NCBI RefSeq assembly: GCF_029968035.1
Contig: NZ_JASCIQ010000019.1
Span: forward strand, 1-64,000
Origin: Streptomyces cavernicola
GTDB taxonomy: Bacteria > Actinomycetota > Actinomycetes > Streptomycetales > Streptomycetaceae
Direction: 5' to 3'
DNA length: 64,000 nucleotides
Shown here: piece after piece, positions 58,353-64,000 of the stretch
Position numbering within the stretch: position 1 is the stretch's first letter
Layout of the letters: every line of letters begins with the position of its first letter
Made by a program: the position numbers and the translations under genes
Notes under the pieces: generated by a model
Database searches by the model: none
What the model was told of the DNA's origin: nothing
Seen by the model: only the letters and a program-made list of their open reading frames with translations

Positions 58353-58997
58353 TCAGGTGCCGGGGTGACCGGGGGCCGCACCCGGTGACGTCAAGTCGAT
58401 CAGCTTGCACACCGTCTCGATGTCGATCTTCACCTGGGCGATCGAGGCCCGCCCCGAGAGCCACGTGATGAGGGCCGAGTGCCAGGTGTGCTCGATGACG
58501 CGGACCGCGGACAGCTGTTGCGGGGTCGGCTCGGCGTCGAGGCCCATCGCGTCGAGGATGATCGCCGTGGTGAGCCGGGAGACGGTGTCGACCTCGGGGG
58601 AGACCGAGCGGTCCGCGAAGGTCAGGGCGCGGACCATCGCGTCGGCCAGGTGCGGCTCGCGCTGCAGGGCGCGGAAGGCGCGCATCAGCGTCTCGGAGAC
58701 CCGCTCCGCCGCGTCGTCCCCGGCGGGCGGGCGCTTGCGCAGTGTCGTGTGCATGTGCTGGAGCTGGTCCTGCATCGTCGCGACCAGCAGGTGCACCTTG
58801 GACGGGAAGTAGCGGTAGAGCGTGCCGAGGGCGACGCTGGAGGACTCGGCGACCTCGCGCATCTGCACGGCGTCGAAGCCGCCCTTGCTGGCCAGCTGCG
58901 CGCTGGCGTGCAGAATGCGGCGCCGCCGGGCTTCCTGACGTTCGGTCAGGGGAGGGGATGCCGCGCCGGAGTCCTTCAGTTCCACTTCTGCAGTCAT
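58353..58997 (-). CDS. kstR: KstR-like TetR family repressor
   Basis: The 214-residue protein starts at ATG 58997. The DNA-binding part (ARRRRILHASAQLASKGGFD, VQMREVAESSSVALGTLYRY, FPSKVHLLVATMQDQLQ) is nearly the same as that of mycobacterial KstR, including ASKGGxxAVQMRxVA and the FPSKVHLLV helix. The C-terminal domain is more divergent, so the inducer, a CoA-linked sterol intermediate in mycobacteria, may differ. Sites of KstR type are found before cyp125, fadA5, the MBL gene and the aldehyde dehydrogenase, with one more in its own divergent promoter region. Confidence 0.9.
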   Translation of the reverse strand: MTAEVELKDSGAASPPLTERQEARRRRILHASAQLASKGGFDAVQMREVAESSSVALGTLYRYFPSKVHLLVATMQDQLQHMHTTLRKRPPAGDDAAERVSETLMRAFRALQREPHLADAMVRALTFADRSVSPEVDTVSRLTTAIILDAMGLDAEPTPQQLSAVRVIEHTWHSALITWLSGRASIAQVKIDIETVCKLIDLTSPGAAPGHPGT

Positions 58998-59153
58998 ATG
59001 TCCCGTTCCGTGGTGCCGATCCAGGGGGCCTGGGAGCCGGGCCCGCGCGGAGCACAGCATGGCAGGGGCTCCGCCGTGGCGCGAATCACCTGAGCCGGGT
59101 CTTCCGGTCTGGTTACCTGCCGGTAAATTCGATGCTCCTCAAGCGATCAAGTC

Positions 59154-59167
59154 TGAAACTTGTTCTA
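59154..59167. promoter_or_regulatory. KstR-type operator between kstR and glycosyltransferase
   Basis: TGAAACTTGTTCTA matches TAGAACNNGTTCTA at 10 of 12 fixed positions. It lies 54 bp before the glycosyltransferase GTG and 157 bp before kstR, so it could control either or both. Confidence 0.5.
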
Positions 59168-59220
59168 GGTTAGCGTCCCGACGTAGTGTCGCGGGAGCCG
59201 CAGGGAGAAGGGGGCCGCGC

Positions 59221-60600
59221 GTGACCGCTGAGGCCATGGAGACAGGCCCCGGAACGGGCCGTGTGGCCGGGACCCTCGCGGGCCCCGGCGTGACCGTGAA
59301 GCACGACGGCAAGCGCGACGGCAAGCGCGACGGCGACCGCCCGCTGCGGATCGCGATGCTCACCTACAAGGGGAACCCGTTCTGCGGCGGCCAGGGCGTG
59401 TACGTCCGGCACCTCTCCCGCGAGCTGGCCCGCCTCGGCCATCACGTCGAGGTGATCGGCGCGCAGCCGTACCCCGTGCTCGACGAGGGCGTCCCGCTCA
59501 CCGAGCTGCCCAGCCTCGACCTGTACCGCAGCCCCGACCCGTTCCGTACGCCGAAGCGCGAGGAGTTCCGGGACTGGGTGGACGCGGTCGAGTTCGCCAC
59601 GATGCGCACCGGCGGCTTCCCCGAACCGCTGACGTTCTCGCTGCGTGCCCGCCGCCATCTCGCCGCCCGCAGCGGGGAGTTCGACGTCGTGCACGACAAC
59701 CAGACCCTCGGATACGGGCTCCTTGGCGGACCCTCCGCCATCGGCGCGCCGCTCGTCACGACGATCCACCACCCCATCACCGTCGACCGGCAGTTGGAGA
59801 TCGACGCCGCCGAGGACTGGAAGGGCCGCCTCTCGAAGCGACGCTGGTACGGCTTCACGCGCATGCAGAAGCGCGTAGCCCGCCGGCTGCCCTCGGTGCT
59901 CACCGTCTCCGGCACCTCGCGCCAGGAGATCGTCGACCACCTCGGCGTACGCCCCGACCGCATCCACGTCGTGCACATCGGCGCCGACACCGACCTCTTC
60001 TCGCCCGACCCGGCGGTCGCGGAGGTGCCGGGGCGGATCGTGACGACGTCCAGCGCCGACGTACCGCTCAAGGGCCTCGTCTTCCTCATCGAGGCGCTCG
60101 CCAAGGTCCGCGCCGAGCAGCCCGACGCGCACCTCGTCGTCGTCGGCAAGCGTGCCGAGGACGGGCCGGTCGCCGCGGCCATCGAGCGGTACGGTCTCGA
60201 AGGCGCCGTCGAGTTCGTGAAGGGCATCTCCGACCGGGAGCTGGTCGACCTCGTGCGCAGCGCACAGGTGTCGTGTGTGCCTTCGCTGTACGAGGGGTTC
60301 TCGCTGCCGGCCGCCGAGGCGATGGCGACGGGGACGCCGCTGGTCGCGACGACCGGCGGGGCGATCCCGGAGGTCGCGGGCGAGGACGGGCGTACGTGCC
60401 TCGCCGTGCCACCCGGTGATGCGGGGGCGCTGAGCGCTGCGCTGTGCCGGGTGTTGGGGGACCGGGAGCTTCGGGTGCGGCTCGGCGCCGCGGGCCGGGA
60501 GCGGGTTCTCGCCAACTTCACCTGGGCGCGGGCGGCGGAGGGCACGGCTGAGCGGTACCGGGCGGCGATGGAGCGGTCCGCTGCGGTGCGTGCGCGATGA
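59221..60600 (+). CDS. GT4-family glycosyltransferase
   Basis: The 459-residue protein starts at GTG after GGGAGAAGGGGG. GT-B fold: N-terminal domain with LRIAMLTYKGNPFCGGQGVY (GGxG acceptor loop) and an unstructured basic leader (KHDGKRDGKRDGDRP, a tandem DGKR repeat). The C-terminal nucleotide-sugar domain has YEGFSLPAAEAMATGTPLVA and GGAIPEVAGEDG (E-x7-E motif). It transfers a sugar, often mannose or similar. It heads a three-gene operon with a methyltransferase and a toroid protein, next to kstR. Confidence 0.9.
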   Translation: MTAEAMETGPGTGRVAGTLAGPGVTVKHDGKRDGKRDGDRPLRIAMLTYKGNPFCGGQGVYVRHLSRELARLGHHVEVIGAQPYPVLDEGVPLTELPSLDLYRSPDPFRTPKREEFRDWVDAVEFATMRTGGFPEPLTFSLRARRHLAARSGEFDVVHDNQTLGYGLLGGPSAIGAPLVTTIHHPITVDRQLEIDAAEDWKGRLSKRRWYGFTRMQKRVARRLPSVLTVSGTSRQEIVDHLGVRPDRIHVVHIGADTDLFSPDPAVAEVPGRIVTTSSADVPLKGLVFLIEALAKVRAEQPDAHLVVVGKRAEDGPVAAAIERYGLEGAVEFVKGISDRELVDLVRSAQVSCVPSLYEGFSLPAAEAMATGTPLVATTGGAIPEVAGEDGRTCLAVPPGDAGALSAALCRVLGDRELRVRLGAAGRERVLANFTWARAAEGTAERYRAAMERSAAVRAR

Positions 60601-60667
60601 GTTGTCCCCGCCCCGCCTCTTCTCGAAAGTCCTGCGGACGGCCTCGGGGCTCCGCCCCGGATCCCGT

Positions 60668-60740
60668 ATCGCCCTCCGGGCTCGTCCTCAATCTCCCCCA
60701 GCTACCGCTGGGCGGTACCCCCAGGACAGGCTCAATTTTC
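60668..60740. repeat. Interspersed palindromic repeat, copy 2
   Basis: This copy shares ~66 bp with the repeat at 27468, including CTCCCCCAGCTACCGCTGGG. It is inserted between the glycosyltransferase and methyltransferase genes, where it would sit in the mRNA. Confidence 0.75.
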
Positions 60741-60760
60741 AACCCCAAAGGCAGGCCCAC

Positions 60761-61504
60761 TTGCTGACCGTCGACTTCACCCGCTTCCCGCTCGCCGCGG
60801 GCGACCGTGTCCTCGATCTGGGGTGCGGTGCCGGGCGGCACGCCTTCGAGTGCTACCGGCGCGGTGCGCACGTCGTGGCGCTCGACCAGAACGGCGAGGA
60901 GATCCGCGAGGTCGCCAAGTGGTTCGCCGCCATGAAGGAGGCCGGCGAGGCCCCCGAGGGCGCGACGGCCACCGCGATGGAGGGCGACGCGCTCCAACTC
61001 CCCTTCCCCGACGAGTCGTTCGACGTCGTCATCATCAGCGAAGTGATGGAGCACATCCCCGACGACAAGGGTGTGCTCGCCGAGATGGTGCGCGTCCTCA
61101 AGCCCGGCGGGCGCATCGCTGTCACCGTGCCGCGCTACGGGCCCGAGAAGGTCTGCTGGGCGCTCTCCGACGCGTACCACGAGGTCGAGGGCGGCCACAT
61201 CCGCATCTACAAGGCGGAGGAGCTGCTCGGCCGGATGAAGGAGGCGGGCCTCAAGCCGTACGGCACCCACCACGCGCACGCGCTGCACTCCCCGTACTGG
61301 TGGCTCAAGTGCGCCTTCGGCGTCGACAACGACAAGGCGCTGCCCGTGCGGGCGTACCACAAGCTCCTGGTCTGGGACATCATGAAGAAGCCGCTCGCCA
61401 CCCGCGTCGCCGAGCAGGCCCTCAACCCGCTCATCGGCAAGAGCTTCGTGGCGTACGCGACCAAGCCCCACCTGCCCAAGACCGCTGTGGCGGACGCTTC
61501 GTGA
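60761..61504 (+). CDS. Class I SAM-dependent methyltransferase
   Basis: The protein has 247 residues from TTG 60761, the first reasonable start after the inserted repeat. A weak AGGCAGG lies upstream. The SAM loop RVLDLGCGAGRHAFEC is followed by ALDQNGEEI, EGDALQLPFPDESFDVVIIS and EHIPDDKGVLAEMVRVLKPG. It is a class I methyltransferase of the UbiE/Coq5-like kind. Its C-terminal half has an extra helical region (HAHALHSPYWWLKCAFGVDN). The stop overlaps the next GTG by 4 bp. Confidence 0.9.
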   Translation: MLTVDFTRFPLAAGDRVLDLGCGAGRHAFECYRRGAHVVALDQNGEEIREVAKWFAAMKEAGEAPEGATATAMEGDALQLPFPDESFDVVIISEVMEHIPDDKGVLAEMVRVLKPGGRIAVTVPRYGPEKVCWALSDAYHEVEGGHIRIYKAEELLGRMKEAGLKPYGTHHAHALHSPYWWLKCAFGVDNDKALPVRAYHKLLVWDIMKKPLATRVAEQALNPLIGKSFVAYATKPHLPKTAVADAS

Positions 61505-62577
61505 CGACGCCCCGTACCGACCACCTCGTCCTGCCCGGGGTGCTCACCGCCGAGCAGGCCGCGCAGACGGTCCGCGGCATCCTCGCCGGGCAGCGCGACG
61601 ACGGCGCCATACCGTGGTTCCGCGGCCACCACCTCGACCCGTGGGACCACGTCGAGGCCGCCATGGCCCTGGACACGGCCGGCGAGCACGAGGCCGCGGC
61701 GCGCGCGTACGACTGGCTGGCCCGGCACCAGAACCCGGACGGATCCTGGTACGCGGCGTACGAGGACGGGGACTTCGAGCGGCCCACCGACCTCGGCGTC
61801 GAGTCCAACTTCTGCGCGTACGTCGCCGTCGGCGTCTGGCACCACCACCTCGCCACCGGCGACGACGCGTTCCTCGACCGGATGTGGCCGACGGTCGTCG
61901 CGGCGATGGAGTGCGTGCTCGAACTGCAGCAGCCGGGCGGGGAGATCGGCTGGAAGCGCGAGCCGGTGGCGGACGGTGGCGCCGTCGTCACCGACGCGCT
62001 GCTCACCGGGTCCTGCTCCATCCACCAGGCGCTGCGCTGCGCCCTCGCCATCGCCGAGGCGCGCGAAGAGCCGCAGCCCGACTGGGAGTTGGCGGCCGGT
62101 GCGCTCGGGCACGCGATCCGCGAGCACCCCGAGCGCTTCCTCGACAAGGACCGCTACTCCATGGACTGGTACTACCCGGTCCTCGGCGGGGCCGTGACGG
62201 GCGCCGCGGCCAAGTCCCGTATCGAGGAGGGCTGGGACCGCTTCGTGGTGCCGGACCTCGGGGTCCGCTGCGTCGTCCCCAACCCGTGGGTCACCGGCGG
62301 CGAGAGCGCCGAACTCGCCCTCGCCCTCTGGGTGATGGGGGAGTCCGACCGGGCCCTGGAGATCCTCAAGTCCATCGGGCACCTGCGGGATGCGGCGACC
62401 GGGCTGTACTGGACGGGGTACGTCTTCGAGGACGCGGCGATCTGGCCGCGGGAGCAGACCGCCTGGACGGCGGGGGCGCTGCTGCTGGCGGTCGCGGCGC
62501 TCGGGGGGCATGAGGCGACCTGTGCGGTGTTCGGGGCGGATCGCCTGCCGGCGGGGTTGGAGCCGGGGTGCTGTTGA
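61501..62577 (+). CDS. Alpha/alpha-toroid (prenyltransferase-like) protein
   Basis: The 358-residue protein starts at GTG overlapping the methyltransferase stop. It is helical with toroid repeats of squalene-cyclase/prenyltransferase kind: TVRGILAGQRDDGAIPWFRG, AYDWLARHQNPDGSWYAAYE, RCALAIAEAREEPQPDWELA. The usual cyclase DxDD or prenyltransferase zinc ligands are not visible, so it may be a hydrolase-like or binding relative. Pairing with a glycosyltransferase and methyltransferase suggests it handles a lipid or glycan. Its product is unknown. Confidence 0.8.
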   Translation: MTTPRTDHLVLPGVLTAEQAAQTVRGILAGQRDDGAIPWFRGHHLDPWDHVEAAMALDTAGEHEAAARAYDWLARHQNPDGSWYAAYEDGDFERPTDLGVESNFCAYVAVGVWHHHLATGDDAFLDRMWPTVVAAMECVLELQQPGGEIGWKREPVADGGAVVTDALLTGSCSIHQALRCALAIAEAREEPQPDWELAAGALGHAIREHPERFLDKDRYSMDWYYPVLGGAVTGAAAKSRIEEGWDRFVVPDLGVRCVVPNPWVTGGESAELALALWVMGESDRALEILKSIGHLRDAATGLYWTGYVFEDAAIWPREQTAWTAGALLLAVAALGGHEATCAVFGADRLPAGLEPGCC

Positions 62578-62700
62578 GGGGTTCGTAGGTACGGGGGGGG
62601 AAACGACCCCGACCCCACCCGTTCGGGCTCGCCCGAGTAGTGGAGGGCCGGGGGCGGGGCGAGTCTGAGGGCGCCTACTTCCCCGGCCCCCGGAGGTCCC

Positions 62701-63309
62701 GTGTTCAGGAACGACAGCCCCGCCCCGATACCCCGCCAAAAGCTGAGGCAGCTGCTCCTCGCCCTCACCCTCTGCTGTGCCCTCGTCGCCGGAGGCACCG
62801 CGTGCGGGGCGGCCCCCGCGAAGAGCGGCGAGGACGTCAAGGCCGCAGCTGTTGCGGAGCAGACGCCGAAGCCGACATCTTCGGCCAAGCAGCAGGAGAA
62901 GCAGAAGTTCGCCAAGACCCGCTTCGTCGCGAACGCGGGACTCGCAGCGGGCGCCGCCTACCAGTGGATCGTGAAGCCCGCCCGCGACGGCAAGTTCAAG
63001 AAGGGCGCGAAGGGCCGGAAGTTCACGCTGATCAAGGCGGGCCTCGCGGGCGCGTTCGCGTACAACCGGCTCAAGGCGGCCGTGAAGAACGCCCAGGGCG
63101 ACCCGCTCCTCGCCAAGGCCGTGGCCCCGCTCGCGGCCGGCATCGAGTCCCTCAAGGACCTGCCGTCCAAGCTCCGCAAGGGCAACGGCGCGGAGGACGC
63201 GTCGGGTGTCTTCGACAGCGTCATCAACTCGGTCAAGGACGCGGGGAAGGATGCCGGTGCGCCGGTGAAGGAGAAGGTGCCGTCCCTCTCCGAGCTGCGC
63301 GGCGGCTGA
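62701..63309 (+). CDS. Putative lipoprotein of unknown function
   Basis: The 202-residue protein starts at GTG after CCGGAGG. The lipobox GTAC (~Cys 35) follows LLLALTLCCALVAGG. The mature part begins with a Lys/Glu/Gln-rich linker (KPTSSAKQQEKQKFAKT), then several basic amphipathic helices (KKGAKGRKFTLIKAGLAGAF, LKAAVKNAQGDPLLAKAVAP), ending EKVPSLSELRGG. No known domain is recognised. It is highly basic, expected at the outer membrane face. It is not coupled to the toroid gene (123 bp gap). Confidence 0.8.
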   Translation: MFRNDSPAPIPRQKLRQLLLALTLCCALVAGGTACGAAPAKSGEDVKAAAVAEQTPKPTSSAKQQEKQKFAKTRFVANAGLAAGAAYQWIVKPARDGKFKKGAKGRKFTLIKAGLAGAFAYNRLKAAVKNAQGDPLLAKAVAPLAAGIESLKDLPSKLRKGNGAEDASGVFDSVINSVKDAGKDAGAPVKEKVPSLSELRGG

Positions 63310-63317
63310 CGGCCCGG

Positions 63318-63363
63318 CCGGTCAGGCGTTGAGCTCGGCGCCGGTCAGGCGTTGAGCTCGGCC
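63318..63363. repeat. 23-bp tandem duplication over an LLM stop codon
   Basis: CCGGTCAGGCGTTGAGCTCG is followed two or three bases later by an almost identical second copy (63341-63363). The second copy contains the last codons and stop of the minus-strand LLM gene. The first lies just beyond the stop. Confidence 0.75.
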
Positions 63364-64000
63364 AGGACCCGCAGCGTCTCCCGGTCCGGTGCGAGGACGA
63401 GCAGGTCCGTCACCGGGCCCTTGCGCCACAACTCGAGGCGCTCCGCGATCCGTTCGCGCGGCCCGACGAGCGAGATCTCGTCGGCGAACGCGTCCGGCAC
63501 GGCGAGCACCGCCTCCTCCCGGCGGCCCTCGGCGAAGAGTTCCTGGATGTGCCGCGCCTCCGCCTCGTACCCCATGCGCGCCATCAGGTCCGCGTGGAAG
63601 TTCTTCGCCGCGTGGCCCATGCCGCCGATGTAGAAGCCGAGCATCGCCTTCACCGGGAGGAGGCCTTCCGCGATGTCGTCGCAGACCTTGGCCCGCGCCA
63701 TGGGGGCGATCCGGAACCCGTCCCGTACGCCGTCGAGGGACGCCTCGTACACGTCCGTGCGCAGCGGCGACCAGTAGAGCGGCAGCCAGCCGTCGGCGAT
63801 CCGCACCGTCTGCGCGATGTTCTTCGGGCCCTCCGCGCCGAGGAAGACCGGCAGGCCGGCGCGGAGCGGGTGGGTGATCGGCTTGAGCGGCTTGCCGAGC
63901 CCGGTGCCGTCGTCCCCGTCGTACGGGAGCGGGTGGAAGCGCCCGTCGAGCGCCACCGGGCCCTCGCGGCGCAGGACTTGGCGGATCACGTCCACGTACT
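63345..64000 (-). CDS. LLM class F420-dependent oxidoreductase, 5' truncated by window
   Basis: Only the C-terminal ~218 residues are in the window. The gene enters from the right. Segments ITHPLRAGLPVFLGAEGPKN, IAQTVRIADGWLPLYWSPLR and MLGFYIGGMGHAAKNFHADL are typical luciferase-like monooxygenase TIM-barrel parts of the F420-dependent type. These use reduced F420 to oxidise or reduce diverse substrates. The last codons are duplicated after the stop. The start and any regulation lie outside. Confidence 0.85.
   Translation of the reverse strand, partial: YVDVIRQVLRREGPVALDGRFHPLPYDGDDGTGLGKPLKPITHPLRAGLPVFLGAEGPKNIAQTVRIADGWLPLYWSPLRTDVYEASLDGVRDGFRIAPMARAKVCDDIAEGLLPVKAMLGFYIGGMGHAAKNFHADLMARMGYEAEARHIQELFAEGRREEAVLAVPDAFADEISLVGPRERIAERLELWRKGPVTDLLVLAPDRETLRVLAELNA

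Noticed and set aside
60590..60760. N-terminal extension of the methyltransferase back to 60590
   Set aside because: That part is the intergenic palindromic repeat and overlaps the glycosyltransferase end. The domain starts after TTG 60761.

Overview
The window comes from a high-GC actinobacterium, almost certainly a Streptomyces chromosome. GC is very high with strong third-position bias. GTG, TTG and GTGA-overlap starts are common. Many gene families are streptomycete favourites (DUF3052, TerD paralogues, SCO2322 family, DUF4429, serpin, several MFS pumps). There is no integrase, transposase, prophage, CRISPR array or plasmid gene, so it reads as stable chromosomal sequence. It carries about 60 protein genes and one tRNA-Val(UAC).

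Layout. 1-9.3 kb: DUF4429/SHOCT protein, DUF1023 hydrolase, a TetR regulator divergent from a DHA2 efflux pump (possibly leaderless), a secreted I36-type protein, a potassium channel, and aceE (pyruvate dehydrogenase E1) with a clear terminator. 9.3-20 kb: DUF3052, peroxiredoxin AhpE, then a tellurium-type stress island. This holds two TerD, a DUF475/TerC-like membrane protein, a TerD-related protein, and a proline-tailed TerD. It is followed by an operon of CitE-like lyase, a four-domain PRTase_2-TRSP-PRTase_1-PELOTA protein and a HAD phosphatase. This matches the predicted Ter-linked nucleoside-like metabolite pathway. 20-30 kb: membrane and envelope proteins, tRNA-Val, an FadH-like dienoyl-CoA reductase with a PadR regulator, and small hypothetical genes. 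30-41 kb: Cu/Zn-SOD-like protein, DoxX behind an iron-box-like site, an FAD/NAD protein, PhoD, a secreted HNH nuclease, a TMEM165/GDT1 transporter behind a probable manganese riboswitch, a HAD phosphatase, a peptidoglycan-binding protein, and a DHA2 pump with a C-terminal winged helix. 41-45 kb: GNAT, monooxygenase-fold protein, FHA-like protein, serpin, MHS transporter.

45-63 kb holds the most connected biology. A CYP125-like P450 lies divergent from an FadA5-like steroid thiolase. Further on are an MBL hydrolase, an aldehyde dehydrogenase, a 3Fe-4S ferredoxin and a KstR-like TetR repressor. Five sites related to TAGAACNNGTTCTA lie in their promoter regions, and one also faces a glycosyltransferase-methyltransferase-toroid operon. 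I read this as a small KstR regulon for sterol or side-chain oxidation. Embedded between its parts are (i) a lytic-transglycosylase gene preceded by a highly structured 5' leader that begins at a recognisable promoter, and (ii) a five-gene ECF transporter operon behind a cobalamin riboswitch. The first two genes of that operon encode surface-anchored proteins, one with alpha/alpha-toroid repeats that could capture B12.

At the DNA level the window contains several minisatellites, a roughly 150-bp intergenic tandem array, and two Streptomyces palindromic repeats that sit in frame inside proteins (PhoD and the ECF ATPase linker).
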